Positions 35,969 through 47,796 of a DNA stretch of 64,000 bases are shown piece by piece. The notes under the pieces were generated by a model that saw nothing but the letters and a program-made list of their open reading frames with translations, ran no database searches and was not told the DNA's origin. Each line of letters begins with the position of its first letter. The stretch's first letter is position 1. Source of the stretch: Planctomycetota bacterium (GTDB lineage: Bacteria; Planctomycetota; UBA1135; UBA2386). Position numbers and translations under genes: made by a program. The stretch covers positions 137,859 through 201,858 of the forward strand of contig JAHBXX010000001.1 of assembly GCA_019636245.1 (NCBI GenBank), given 5' to 3'.

Positions 35969-38044
35969 TCACGGCACGAAGCGGAACTCGTTGCTGTTGC
36001 ACAGCACCCAGACGAGGTCCTTGATCGCCGCGTCGCCGCCGCTGGCGATCGCCGGGCGCCAGTCGCGGAGTTCGTCGGCCGAGGGTTCGCGGTTCAGCGT
36101 GGTCAGGAAGGCGATGCGCACCCGGCGTTCGCCGTCGGCGGTCAGGTCGAGGTCGCGGCGCAGTGCCGAGCGCCCTTCGAGCACGCGCTGGTCGAGGAAG
36201 CCGTTCAGCAGCGTCAGCACCTGCGGCACGGTGGCCTCGGCCCGGGCCGCGTCGACCGTCTCGCGGTCCGACTGGCCGAACTGGCGCAGCAGGTGGCCGG
36301 CCGGAGCCGGTTGCGCCAGGTCGCTGGCCCGCACGAACTCGCCCTCGCGGCCGCGCGCGGCCCGCTGGCCGAGCGGCAGGCCCATGGCCTGCAGCTGGGC
36401 GGCGATCTCGAGCATGAGGGCCTGGTCGCCGTTGCGGCGGGCGGTGGCCAACTGCCGCAGCAGCGGCCGTGCCCGCGCCTGCAGCTCCTGGTCGGCGGCC
36501 GCCGCGCGCCGCGCGGCCTCGGCCTGCTCCTGCTGCTGGCGCTGCATCGGGTTGCGGCCTCGTTCGACCATGGCGATCAGCTGCTTGGCGTCGGCGGCGG
36601 CGAGTTCGGCGTATTGCTCGTAGACGGGCCGGGCGCGGGCATCGGTCTCGCGCAGGCGCTCGTCGAGGTCGTCGAACACCAGCGTCAGCAGCGAGTCCCA
36701 GACCTGCTCGGCGGTCATGCGCCGCAGCAGCGGCCCGGGGAACGCGAACGCCCGTGCGGCGGCTTCGTCGGCGCCGGTCGCCTGGCGCTGGAACAGCTGG
36801 GTGTGCACCAGCACGCGCTCGAACTGGCGCAGGTCGTAGCCGAGCTCGACCAGCAGCTTCTGCAGCGCATCGAACAGCTCGGGGTGCACGGCCGTGGTGT
36901 CCGGCCGCCAGTCGTCGAGCGGCTCGACCAGGCCGCGGCCGAAGGTGCGCGCCCACAGGCGGTTGGCGATCACGGCCGTGAAGCGCGGGTTCTTCGGCGT
37001 GGTGAGCCACTGCGCCAGCGACGTGCGCGAGTCGACGGCCGGCGGCGCGGCCTCGCCGCGCTCGCGGCGGTTGCCGCGCGAGGAGTCCTTGTCCTTGCCG
37101 GGTGGCGCCGCCTTCAGCTTCGCCGCCGGGCCGAAGATCGTGCTCGCGGCGATGCGGTCGCCGGGCTTGCCGTCGTCGTACTTGTAGTCCCGCGGCAGCT
37201 TCTCGACGCCGGTCCCGCTGCCGTCGAGCCCCTGGTTCATGCGCCGCACGAGCTGCAGCGCCTGCTGGCGCGTGCGCTCTTCGGCCTGGGCGAGTTCGCC
37301 GCGCAGACCGACGAGATTCGGCAGCGTGTCGTCGCGGTAGCGCAGCCCGCCGAAGAACGCGGCCATCTGGTAGAACTGGCGCTGCGTCCAGACGTCCGAC
37401 GGGTGGTTGTGGCACTGCGCGCATTCGAGCCGCGTGCCGAGGAACAGCCGCAGGGCGTTCGCCATCGCGTCGTGCGGCATGTTGGTGTCGCGCAGCAGCA
37501 TGCCGGTGGCGCCATTGCCCTGCTTGTGGCCGGCCCCCTCGGCGGTCAGCATCTCGCGCACCATCCGGTCGTACGGCAGGTCCTGGCGCACGGCCTCGCG
37601 CAGGTAGTGGGCGAACGGCTCGCCGCTCAGCGCCTGCTGCCGCGACTTCACCCGCAGCAGGTCGAACCAGAAGTTGGCGAAGTGGCTGGTGCGGCCGGGG
37701 CCGTCCAGCAGGCGGTCGCAGAGGTCGGCGCGCTTGTTGGGCGACGGGTCGGCGAGGAACTGCTCGGTCTCGGCCAGGGTCGGGATGCGGCCGACGATCT
37801 GCAGGTGGGCGCGGCGCACGAACGTGGCGTCGTCGACCAGCGGCAGCGCGGATTCGCCGAGGCGCCGCAGGCTGCGCTCGAGCAGGCTGTCGAGCCGGGC
37901 GGCGCGCTCGCGCACCTTCGCCTGCGGCAGCACCGACTCGACCGTGCGGGCCGGCGTCTGCGGGTTCGTGGTCGAGGTCTGGGCGAGCGCCACCGGCCCG
38001 AGCGCCACGGCGGCGAGCAACACGCAGGTGCGGGGGGAGACCAT
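35969..38044 (-). CDS. DUF1549/DUF1553 domain exported protein
   Basis: 691 residues. The start at 38044 gives a signal peptide, MVSPRTCVLLAAVALGPVAL. DUF1549 spans about 55-260: DDATFVRRAHLQIVGRIPT, LCDRLLDGPGRTSHFANFW and the CxxCHxHP site CAQCHNHPSDVW near 206. DUF1553 spans about 345-685: LAQWLTTPKNPRFTAVIANR, LWARTFGRGLVEPLDDWR, RMTAEQVWDSLLTLVF and WVLCNSNEFRFVP at the end. A Lys/Arg-rich linker (about 300-335) and a coiled-coil insert with QRQQQEQAEAARR (about 500) are less usual. It is first of four co-oriented genes. Family members are abundant in planctomycetes and often carry a haem-like site, but no function is established. Confidence 0.92.
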   Translation of the reverse strand: MVSPRTCVLLAAVALGPVALAQTSTTNPQTPARTVESVLPQAKVRERAARLDSLLERSLRRLGESALPLVDDATFVRRAHLQIVGRIPTLAETEQFLADPSPNKRADLCDRLLDGPGRTSHFANFWFDLLRVKSRQQALSGEPFAHYLREAVRQDLPYDRMVREMLTAEGAGHKQGNGATGMLLRDTNMPHDAMANALRLFLGTRLECAQCHNHPSDVWTQRQFYQMAAFFGGLRYRDDTLPNLVGLRGELAQAEERTRQQALQLVRRMNQGLDGSGTGVEKLPRDYKYDDGKPGDRIAASTIFGPAAKLKAAPPGKDKDSSRGNRRERGEAAPPAVDSRTSLAQWLTTPKNPRFTAVIANRLWARTFGRGLVEPLDDWRPDTTAVHPELFDALQKLLVELGYDLRQFERVLVHTQLFQRQATGADEAAARAFAFPGPLLRRMTAEQVWDSLLTLVFDDLDERLRETDARARPVYEQYAELAAADAKQLIAMVERGRNPMQRQQQEQAEAARRAAAADQELQARARPLLRQLATARRNGDQALMLEIAAQLQAMGLPLGQRAARGREGEFVRASDLAQPAPAGHLLRQFGQSDRETVDAARAEATVPQVLTLLNGFLDQRVLEGRSALRRDLDLTADGERRVRIAFLTTLNREPSADELRDWRPAIASGGDAAIKDLVWVLCNSNEFRFVP

Positions 38045-38184
38045 GGACGACGTCGGGGCCGGTGGGGGCGAGCGACCCAGGCGCATTGAAGACGACCTAT
38101 CGGCGCGAGGCCATGGGGGGGTGCGTACAAAAGCTGTCGCCGGGGCGCTGCCGCCGCCGGCCGCATCCCCGCCGCACGCGGCGT

Positions 38185-41100
38185 TCAGGGCGTCGAGCGG
38201 CGGCGCGTGGTGGCCAGCACCTGGCCGCCCGCCGGCAGGCCGGCGACGGCGGTGCCGCGCGGGCTGCGCACGATGACCCGCGGTGCGGCCGCCTCGCCGA
38301 GCCGGGCGAGCACCAGGGCGCGCACGGCCTGCAGCCTGGCCTCGGCAAGTTCCATCGCTCCGGCGCGAGCCCGCCGGCGCTGGGCGCGTTCGTGGTCGCC
38401 GGCGATCTGCCGCAGCAGGCCTTCCTCGCCGTGCTCGAGGTCGCCGAGCTCGGCGTCGACCGCGGCCAGCTGCGCCTGCAGCTGCACCGTTCCGGCCGTG
38501 CGGGCCGCCGCGTAGCAGGCGGCCAGCTGGCCCGCGAGCCGGAGGCGCTGTTGCCGCAGGGCGGCGTGTTCGGCCTGCACCCGGGCCAGCGCCTCGGCCA
38601 CCACGGCCGCCGGCGGGCAGGTCAGCTCCCGGGCCCGTTCGACGTCGCCGGCGCCGAGCTCGTGGGCCAGCACGACGACGACGTTGGCATCGGCGGCGGC
38701 GACCGCGAGCACCTCGTCGAGGCTGCCGTCGGCCGGCAGCGGGTCGCCCGGCCGGAAGGCGAGCGTCGCGACCACCGGCTTCGCCGGCGCGCCGGGACCC
38801 AACCCGATCGAACTGGTCAGCGCGCCGGTGACGCGGAACGCCGCCTTCGCCACGGCGTCGGCGATCTGCTTGACCAGCGCCTCGGTGGCGGCCTCGGCGA
38901 TGCGGCCGGTGCGCACCTGGTCGGCCGGCACCTGCACGCGCAGCGGCAGCACCTGTTCGTCGTTGTCGTTCTTCAGCAGGAACAGGACGGTGTCGAGCGA
39001 CAGCGGCACGCGCAGGAACGAGGACACCGGGCCGCCGGGTGGCTCGCGCAGGGACAGCGACGTGAACTTGGGCGTCATGCGCAGCAGGGTGCCGCGGGCG
39101 CCGTCCATGCGCGCGTCGAGCTCCAGGTCGAACAGGCCGTCGCCGATCTCGACGCCGCCCTGCCTGGCGAGGCCGCGCAGCGCGGTCAGCTCGAGCGCGT
39201 GCACGGAGGCGCGCACGTGGCCGGTGGGCAGCGGATAGGGCTGCACCGTGCCGCTCACCCGAGCCTCCTCGACCAGCGGCCGCGGCTCCAGTTCGGGTTC
39301 GCTGCCCAGGCCGACGAGTCCCGTGGCGGCGCCGAACACGCTGCCCAGCAGCGAACCGCCCGCCGCGCGCCGCGGCAGGTCGACGTCGCCGCCGCGCAGC
39401 GAGGCGTCGAAGGCGATCGAACGCGCTTCGGTCGCCGCGCGGGTCGAGAAGCCCTGCAGGCGCAGGTCGAGTTCCTGGATCGGCAGGGCCGACGGCGGCG
39501 ACGTGGTGCGATCGACGTAGTCGAACTGCAGGCCGAGCACCTGCAGGCGGTCGATGGCGAACTCGGGTGGCCGCTGGCCGGCGGCGACCGGAGGCGGCAG
39601 GCTCGTCGGCGCTGGCGACGGATCGCTGCCCGCGGCCGCGGGCCGGAGGCGCAATCCCAGCAGTTCGAGCCCGCCGTCGCCGCGCGCGACCCACAGCCGC
39701 GGCGCCTCGACGTCGACTTCGCGCAACTGCACGTCGCCGGTCAGGGGATCGATGGCGCGCAGCTCGACGCTGGCCTCGTCCCACTCGAGCAGGCTGCGGC
39801 CGTCCGGCTCCGCGCGCAACTCGGTGCGTTCGATGGCGATCTCGCCGCCGAACGCGCGCGACAGGTCGAAGCGGCTCGGGTTGCGCCGGCGCAGGTCGAG
39901 CCGCGCGTGCACCTGGGTGGTCAGCGTGGCCTCGGTGCAGGTGCCCTCCAGCCGGTCGGCGAGGGACGGCAGCACCCGCGGCAGGGCGCTGGTGTCGATG
40001 CCGCTGGCCCGCAGGTCGAGATCGAGGGTCGGCGCGATGGCGAACGGCGCGATCGTCGCCTCGGCGCGCAGTTCGCGCAGCAACGGCGGCGCCTGCAGTT
40101 CGAGGTCGAGCCGGCAGGGCGCCGTCTCGGCCGGGTTCGCGGCCGTGGCCCAGGGTTCGCGCAGTGCGAGCCGGAGGGCCGCGACCAGCGGCTCGCCGTC
40201 GCGGTCGGCGCGCTCGCGCACGACGACGCGTTCGATCGCGATCTCGAGGGCGTCGACCTGCAGGGCCGGCAGCAGGGTCGCGGCGCGGGTGGTCGCCGGG
40301 GCCGGCGCCGGTGGCGCTGCGCCGCTGGTCGCGACCAGCCGCATGCCGGGCAGGTGCAGGCCCTCGGTCGTGCGCGCGGCGACGGCGCGCACGCCGCGCA
40401 CTTCGGCCCTGCCGACGTGGACGCGGTCGGGGCCGAGTTCGGGCAGCCGCAGGTCGATCGTGTCGATGGCCAGCAGTTCGGTGTCCGCGTCGTGCAGGGT
40501 GATGCCGGAGGCCCGCAGCGAAAGCGCGGACGGGCCGGCCGTGCCCCATTCGAGCTGGCAGCGGCTCGCGAACGCACCGTCGACGAGGGTGCAGGCGATC
40601 GACGGCGGCAGCAGCGCCTGCAGGCCGGCGCCGCGCAGGCCGTCGGCGCGGCAGCCGAGTTCGAGGCGGCCGCCCTCGGGCCCGCGCAGCAGCGTGCCCT
40701 GCACCGCCACGGCGCCGAGCCCCGGCTCCAGGCGGACGTCGGCGCGGAAGTCGTTGGCGGCGCCGGCAGCGGCGGCGTCGACGTGCAGGTCGAGGCCGAG
40801 CGACACGGCGGCCGCGTCGGGTTGGCTGCCGTCCGTCCAGCGCACCGTGGCGCCGCGCAGGTCGAGCGCGCCGTGCCGCAGCGGTGGCGTGGCGGCCGCC
40901 GGCGTCGGAGCGGCCGCCGGCGCCGGAGCCGCTCCCGGCGGGGCGTCGGCGCCCGGGGCGGCGGTGCCGGCCAGGTGCAGGCCAAGGGTCTCGAGGCTGC
41001 CCGCGGGCGTACGCGCCACCGCCACGAACGGGTCGTCGATCGTCCAGGTGCCGAGGTCGAGCGTCTGGCCGAGCACGAGCCCGCGGCCCTCGAGGTTGCG

Positions 41101-42966
41101 CAGGCCCAGCAGCACGGTGTCGCCGTCGGTGAACCGCAGGTCGGCGAGCCGCGCGTCCAGGCCGAGCGCGCCGGCCTCGGCGCGCAGGGTCACCGCCGCC
41201 TTGGCCTGCAGGTTGCCGGCCTGCAGGCGTGGCTCGAGGCCGGCCCTGGCCAGCCAGGGCTGCAGCGATGCGGCGGTGAGCCCGGTGGCCTGCAGCTCGG
41301 CTTCCGCGGCCAGGGTGGTCGCCGACGGGACGGTGCGCACGCGGATGCGGCAGGCCTCGACCGCACCGGGCAGGTGCAGGCTTGCCTCCAGTTCGCCGGG
41401 GGCGGCGGGCCCGCCGAGGCCGAGTTGCCGGCCCTGCAGATCGACGGCCACCTCGAGCGGCGCCGGCTCGGCGAAGCACTGGTCGAGGCAGCGCAGGCGG
41501 AGGCCCCGGCCCTGGAGCCGGCCCAGGCTGACCTGCGGCCAGGCGAAGGGCGCGGCGGCGGCCGGCGCGGCGGCGGCCGCCGGCACGGGGGCGTTCGCCG
41601 GGCTCGCACCGACGAGCCGCAGCCCGAACAGTTCGAACGCGCCGTCCGCGCCGATGGCGGCGTCGAGCCGCGGGCCCTCGAACTCCACCGCGCCGACCTC
41701 GAGGCGGCCGCCGCGCGTCCGCAGGTCGCGCACCGCCAGATGGGAGAGCTGCAGCGTCGGTTCGCCGGCGCCGACCTGGAGGTCGTCGACCGTGGCGGTC
41801 AGGCCTTCGCCGGCGATCGTGGCCGCGAGGGCGGCATCGAGATCGACGCCTGCGGCCGGCATCACGACCCCGCGCGACTTCAGCCACGGAGCGAGGCGCC
41901 CCAGGGTCACCGCGCGGGCCTGCAACTGGCCCGACATCTGCGTGGCGTCCTGGCGCCGTACGAGGCGGCCGCGCGCGAGGCGCAGGTCGGCGGCGAGCCC
42001 GTCGCCGCGTGCGCCGACGGTGAAGGGCAGGATCCACGCGCCGTCCTCGTGGTTCGACGGGCCCACGGCGGCATCGACCGCGAGCAGCGGCTGGTCGTCG
42101 AGCTGCGCGCGCAGGCGCAGCGAGGCGGCGAGGCCGGGCAGCGCCTGCACTGCCTGCGAGGTGGCGTGCAGGTCGCCGTCGAGGTCGAAGGCGAGCACGT
42201 GCGGCGTTCCCGGTCGGGCGGGGTCGTCGAGCCAGGGCAGGGCCGGGCGCAGGCCGCGCGCCTGCGCCTGCCACGCCAGCCGGACCTCGCCGTGGCGCGT
42301 GTTCGTGGTCGCTCGCAGCCAGACGCCGTCGTGGTGGTCGGGTGCGTGCATGCGCACCAGGATCGAGCCAGGGCGGTCGGTCCGGCCCAGTTCGGCGACG
42401 TCGACGTCGACGTGGCCGACGAGGCGCGACGACGTGGCGAGGTCCTCGACGACGACCTGCAGGTCGTGCACCCGCAGCGACGCCACCTGCAGCGGCGGAT
42501 CGAGGCGCACGCCGGCCGGGGCCGCGGCGGGGGCGGCTGGGGACGGGGCCGGCGGCGTCCCGCCGTCGCCCTGCCAGGCGCGCGGCAGCCGCAGGCGGCC
42601 GTCGGCGTCGACCTGCAGGTGCAGGCGGGCGCCGGCGAGCGTGGCATCGACGAGCACCAGGTTGCCGTGCAGCAGCTGCCAGGTGGAGACGTCGATGGCG
42701 AGTTCCTGGGCCGAGAGCAGCGCGGGCCGCGACGGGTCGGCGGCATCGCGCACGGCGAAGTCGAGCAGACGCAGCGACAGGCCGGACAACGACAACTGGG
42801 CGGCGCGGCACTGCAGGTCGAGCCCTGCCGTGCGCGCGGCCACGCCGAGCAGCCAGGGCAGGGACAACGCGAGCAGGAGGCGCGCGGCGACCACGATGGC
42901 CAGGCTCCAGGCGAGAACCCGACGCCAGCGGCGGCGTCGCCCGTGGCGCGGCAGCGGCTTCGTCAC
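38185..42966 (-). CDS. giant AsmA/DUF748-like protein
   Basis: 1593 residues from a GTG that overlaps the stop of the upstream lipoprotein gene (GTGA). A basic N-terminus and one membrane helix (about 17-38) are followed by a very long beta-rich periplasmic region with repeated [20 protein letters not shown], [13 protein letters not shown] and [18 protein letters not shown] strands. This is the pattern of AsmA/DUF748 proteins that bridge inner and outer membrane. The DUF748 C-terminal signature lies near 1350-1410: [30 protein letters not shown] and [19 protein letters not shown]. The last 150 residues are a charged coiled coil. Family members are thought to move phospholipid between membranes or limit outer-membrane assembly. 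About twice the usual length. A 140-nt gap with nothing recognisable follows, apart from a run of seven G. Confidence 0.85.
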   Translation of the reverse strand: MTKPLPRHGRRRRWRRVLAWSLAIVVAARLLLALSLPWLLGVAARTAGLDLQCRAAQLSLSGLSLRLLDFAVRDAADPSRPALLSAQELAIDVSTWQLLHGNLVLVDATLAGARLHLQVDADGRLRLPRAWQGDGGTPPAPSPAAPAAAPAGVRLDPPLQVASLRVHDLQVVVEDLATSSRLVGHVDVDVAELGRTDRPGSILVRMHAPDHHDGVWLRATTNTRHGEVRLAWQAQARGLRPALPWLDDPARPGTPHVLAFDLDGDLHATSQAVQALPGLAASLRLRAQLDDQPLLAVDAAVGPSNHEDGAWILPFTVGARGDGLAADLRLARGRLVRRQDATQMSGQLQARAVTLGRLAPWLKSRGVVMPAAGVDLDAALAATIAGEGLTATVDDLQVGAGEPTLQLSHLAVRDLRTRGGRLEVGAVEFEGPRLDAAIGADGAFELFGLRLVGASPANAPVPAAAAAPAAAAPFAWPQVSLGRLQGRGLRLRCLDQCFAEPAPLEVAVDLQGRQLGLGGPAAPGELEASLHLPGAVEACRIRVRTVPSATTLAAEAELQATGLTAASLQPWLARAGLEPRLQAGNLQAKAAVTLRAEAGALGLDARLADLRFTDGDTVLLGLRNLEGRGLVLGQTLDLGTWTIDDPFVAVARTPAGSLETLGLHLAGTAAPGADAPPGAAPAPAAAPTPAAATPPLRHGALDLRGATVRWTDGSQPDAAAVSLGLDLHVDAAAAGAANDFRADVRLEPGLGAVAVQGTLLRGPEGGRLELGCRADGLRGAGLQALLPPSIACTLVDGAFASRCQLEWGTAGPSALSLRASGITLHDADTELLAIDTIDLRLPELGPDRVHVGRAEVRGVRAVAARTTEGLHLPGMRLVATSGAAPPAPAPATTRAATLLPALQVDALEIAIERVVVRERADRDGEPLVAALRLALREPWATAANPAETAPCRLDLELQAPPLLRELRAEATIAPFAIAPTLDLDLRASGIDTSALPRVLPSLADRLEGTCTEATLTTQVHARLDLRRRNPSRFDLSRAFGGEIAIERTELRAEPDGRSLLEWDEASVELRAIDPLTGDVQLREVDVEAPRLWVARGDGGLELLGLRLRPAAAGSDPSPAPTSLPPPVAAGQRPPEFAIDRLQVLGLQFDYVDRTTSPPSALPIQELDLRLQGFSTRAATEARSIAFDASLRGGDVDLPRRAAGGSLLGSVFGAATGLVGLGSEPELEPRPLVEEARVSGTVQPYPLPTGHVRASVHALELTALRGLARQGGVEIGDGLFDLELDARMDGARGTLLRMTPKFTSLSLREPPGGPVSSFLRVPLSLDTVLFLLKNDNDEQVLPLRVQVPADQVRTGRIAEAATEALVKQIADAVAKAAFRVTGALTSSIGLGPGAPAKPVVATLAFRPGDPLPADGSLDEVLAVAAADANVVVVLAHELGAGDVERARELTCPPAAVVAEALARVQAEHAALRQQRLRLAGQLAACYAAARTAGTVQLQAQLAAVDAELGDLEHGEEGLLRQIAGDHERAQRRRARAGAMELAEARLQAVRALVLARLGEAAAPRVIVRSPRGTAVAGLPAGGQVLATTRRRSTP

Positions 42967-44165
42967 GGCGACGACTCCGTCGGGGCGTGGGCGCGCAGGG
43001 CGGCGGCACGCCTCTCCGGTGGGTCCAGCGGCGCATAGTCCGGCACGGCCAGGCCGTGTTCGGCCAGGTACTCGTGGGCGCGCAGCCGGTGCACCGGATC
43101 GCGGTCGCCGAGCGCCTCGAGGTTCTCGGCCTGCGCGCCGGCGGCGAAGGCCGCGGCGTCGTGGCTGGTGGCCAGGAGCCGTTGCAGCGTCGCGGGCTCG
43201 AGGGCGAGGATGCCGAGGCGCCGGAGCACGGCGGACCGCAGGCCCAGCGGCAGCTCCTCGCGCTGCATCGCCGGCAGCAGGGCCGACCAGACGGCGCGTT
43301 CGAAGTCGAACCGGCGGTCGGCGGCGACCGGATCCAGGCGACCGACCTCGGCGCCGATCGCGATCAGGTTCGTCTCGTCGGCGGCCAGCAGGACGTCGAC
43401 GCAGGCCGGCAGGCCGAAGTTGGTCGCCAGCGCCAGCAGCGCCCCTCGGCGCGGCTGGGCGCCGATCGACTCGGCAGCGAGCTGCCACTGCAGGGCGATC
43501 GGATCGGTCCCCGGCCCAGCCGGCGCGGCCGGGGGCGCCTTCGGGCCGTTGGCCGCCACGGCCGCGTCGATCTCGGCGGCGTCGGCAAGGCCGCCGGCGC
43601 CGATGCGGATGGCATGGCCGGCGAACCCCGCCCCGGTCGCGGGCACGAACAGCAGCGCAGCACCATCCCCGAGCGGGTCGCGCAGCACGGCGAGCTCGAT
43701 GCCGCGGTCGCGACCGGTGTCCGTCCGCAGGGCCAGGCGCACGCCGTCGGCGGCGGGCTCGCAGCGGAACTCGGGCAGGTGCGGCACCGACGTCGAGAAC
43801 GTCGTCGACCAGCCGGCCGCGACGATGCCGGTCACCGAGCCGAGGTGCGGCGTGCCCTCGACGACCGCGGCGGGCGCCGGCATGCCCCACCGCGTGCCCG
43901 GTCGCAGCGACGAGGCGGCGCGCAGGGGGCGGCCGCGCAGCGCCAGCACGGCGCCGAGGTGCAGTTCGACCGAGTCGAGCGCGGGTTCGGCCGCCAGCCC
44001 GAACACGTCGACCTGGAGCCGCCGCGCGGCGAGGGTCTCCGCGGCGGCGGTGGGGCCGGCGGCCGGTTCGTACTGGACGTGGATCTCCACCGGGGGGATC
44101 GGCGGGGGCGGCGGTGCCGTGCAGGCCACGAGGCACAGGCAGGCGGTTCCGGCCCGGATCGGCAT
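42963..44165 (-). CDS. lipoprotein coupled to the DUF748-like gene
   Basis: 400 residues. The start at 44165 gives a good lipoprotein signal, [15 protein letters not shown], with Cys15; an ATG 18 nt upstream is less likely. The mature part starts with a proline-rich linker ([16 protein letters not shown]). A beta-rich half follows ([35 protein letters not shown]), then a helical second half (from about 230) rich in Ala and Leu that resembles HEAT repeats. The family is not recognised. The 4-nt overlap with the giant AsmA-like gene suggests the two proteins act together in the cell envelope. A palindromic region lies just upstream of the ATG. Confidence 0.7.
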   Translation of the reverse strand: MPIRAGTACLCLVACTAPPPPPIPPVEIHVQYEPAAGPTAAAETLAARRLQVDVFGLAAEPALDSVELHLGAVLALRGRPLRAASSLRPGTRWGMPAPAAVVEGTPHLGSVTGIVAAGWSTTFSTSVPHLPEFRCEPAADGVRLALRTDTGRDRGIELAVLRDPLGDGAALLFVPATGAGFAGHAIRIGAGGLADAAEIDAAVAANGPKAPPAAPAGPGTDPIALQWQLAAESIGAQPRRGALLALATNFGLPACVDVLLAADETNLIAIGAEVGRLDPVAADRRFDFERAVWSALLPAMQREELPLGLRSAVLRRLGILALEPATLQRLLATSHDAAAFAAGAQAENLEALGDRDPVHRLRAHEYLAEHGLAVPDYAPLDPPERRAAALRAHAPTESSP

Positions 44166-44168
44166 GGG

Positions 44169-44199
44169 GTGCACGGCGTGCACGCTACGCGACGTCGCG
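44169..44199. promoter_or_regulatory. palindromes in the divergent lipoprotein/glutamine synthetase gap
   Basis: Two nearby symmetric elements: GTGCAC at 44169-44174 and again at 44178-44183 (an inverted repeat with a 3-nt spacer), and the perfect 12-bp palindrome CGCGACGTCGCG at 44188-44199. They sit between the start of the lipoprotein gene (minus) and the candidate TAGTGT -10 box of glutamine synthetase (44244-44249, plus). Operator function is a guess. GC-rich palindromes occur by chance in such DNA. Confidence 0.3.
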
Positions 44200-44284
44200 C
44201 GGCCCGCAACGGCGGGTCGCGTGCTTTCCCGGGAGGGGGCCGATAGTGTCCCGGCAGCGGCGTTTCCTGGTGGAGGCGTCGCCC

Positions 44285-46492
<2,208 letters not shown>

Positions 46493-46503
46493 GGCGGTCG
46501 CCT

Positions 46504-46547
46504 GCCCGGCGCCGGCCGGACGGCCGCCGCCGCCGCGGGCGCCGGGC
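46504..46547. terminator. hairpin between glnN and gspF, possible bidirectional terminator
   Basis: GCCCGGCGCC at 46504-46513 and its exact complement GGCGCCGGGC at 46538-46547 form a 10-bp stem. The 24-nt loop itself contains GGCCG-GA-CGGCC. The element fills most of the gap between the two convergent stop codons and its right arm abuts the gspF stop. There is no T-run. Confidence 0.45.
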
Positions 46548-47771
46548 TCAGGCGCGCTGCAGCTGCAGCAGCGGCATCACGATGGCGACGACGATGCCGG
46601 CGACGACGACGGCCAGCAGCACGATGATGAGCGGCTCGATGATCGAAGTCAGCTTCTGCGTCGCCAGGTCGACCTCCTCGTCGTAGGTCGCCGCGATGCG
46701 CTCGAGCATCTCCTCGAGGTTGCCAGCCTGTTCGCCGACGCCGACCATGTAGGACACCGTCGGCGGGAAGGCGCCCGACATCTTCATCGGCGTCGAGATG
46801 TCGGCGCCTTCGACGACCCGGTCCTGCACGTCCTGCAGGGCGTTCTGCAGCACCTTGTTGTCGAGCACGCTCTTGGTCACCTGGATCGCTTGCAGCGCCG
46901 GCACGCCGGACCGGAGCAGGGTCGCCAGGGTGATCGAGAAGCGCGCCATCGACTGCTTGCGCATCAGGTCGCCGAACACCGGCACGCGCAGCTTGAAGCG
47001 GTCCCAGATCAGGCTGCCCTTGTCGCTGTGGATGAACATCTGGAAGGCGATCACCGCCAGCAGCGCACCGACCAGGACGAGCAGCCAGTAGTTGACCAGG
47101 AAGTCGGAGCAGGTGATCAGGACCTTGGTCGGCAGCGGCAGCTGCTGGCCGCGCCCCTTGATCAGCTGGGTGACGCGCGGCACCACGAAGTACATCAGCA
47201 CGGCCACGACGATCGTGCCGACGACGACCATGATCGTCGGGTAGATCAGCGCCGCTCCGACCTTGTTCTTGAGCCGGGTCTGCGCCTGCAGGAAGCCGGC
47301 CAGGCGCAGCAGCACCTTGTCGAGCGCGCCGGACGACTCGCCGGCCTTGACCATGTTCGAGTACAGGTCGGTGAAGTAGGCCGGGTGCTGCAGCACGGCA
47401 TCGCCGAGCGGCATGCCCTGGGTGACCTTCTCGCGGATGTCGCGGAACGCGCTCTCGATCTTCTTGTCGGGCGCCTGCTCGATGATCATGCGCAGCGCCT
47501 CGGCCAGCGGGATGCCCGCCTGCAGCAGCGACGCCATCTGGCGCGTCACCGCGGCGACCTGCTCCATGCGCTGCTTGTTCGGGAACTCGACGCCGGTGAC
47601 GCCGCGGATCCGGATCGCCCCCGCCTTGCGGGCGCGCGCCTCGCGGATGTCGGTGACGAACAGGCGCTCGCGCTTCAGCTTCTGCCGCGCGTCCCGGGTC
47701 GTGTCGGCGTCGATGATGCCGCGGCGCTGCTTGTTCTCGCCGTCGATCGCCTTGTACTCGAAGATCGGCAC
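46548..47771 (-). CDS. gspF: type II secretion inner-membrane platform protein GspF
   Basis: 407 residues, normal length. Two T2SSF domains (about 70-195 and 275-395), each followed by membrane helices, form the inner-membrane platform of a type II secretion or type IV pilus machine. The N-terminus MPIFEYKAIDGENKQRRGII is typical. VTRQMASLLQAGIPLAEAL and ITLATLLRSGVPALQAI mark the two halves. MVKAGESSGALDKVLLRL and MVGVGEQAGNLEEMLERI carry the conserved GE motif. It sits 25 nt after gspE. No gspG, gspC or prepilin genes are in this window, so pilus biogenesis (PilC) cannot be excluded. The secretin is GspD-like. Confidence 0.92.
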   Translation of the reverse strand: MPIFEYKAIDGENKQRRGIIDADTTRDARQKLKRERLFVTDIREARARKAGAIRIRGVTGVEFPNKQRMEQVAAVTRQMASLLQAGIPLAEALRMIIEQAPDKKIESAFRDIREKVTQGMPLGDAVLQHPAYFTDLYSNMVKAGESSGALDKVLLRLAGFLQAQTRLKNKVGAALIYPTIMVVVGTIVVAVLMYFVVPRVTQLIKGRGQQLPLPTKVLITCSDFLVNYWLLVLVGALLAVIAFQMFIHSDKGSLIWDRFKLRVPVFGDLMRKQSMARFSITLATLLRSGVPALQAIQVTKSVLDNKVLQNALQDVQDRVVEGADISTPMKMSGAFPPTVSYMVGVGEQAGNLEEMLERIAATYDEEVDLATQKLTSIIEPLIIVLLAVVVAGIVVAIVMPLLQLQRA

Positions 47772-47796
47772 GAACGTGTCTCGAGGGGGTGGGAGG

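Noticed and set aside
37102..43038. Very long plus-strand open frame opposite the AsmA-like and DUF1549 genes
   Set aside because: Low-complexity Arg/Gly/Ala product without domains, while the minus strand carries clear families.
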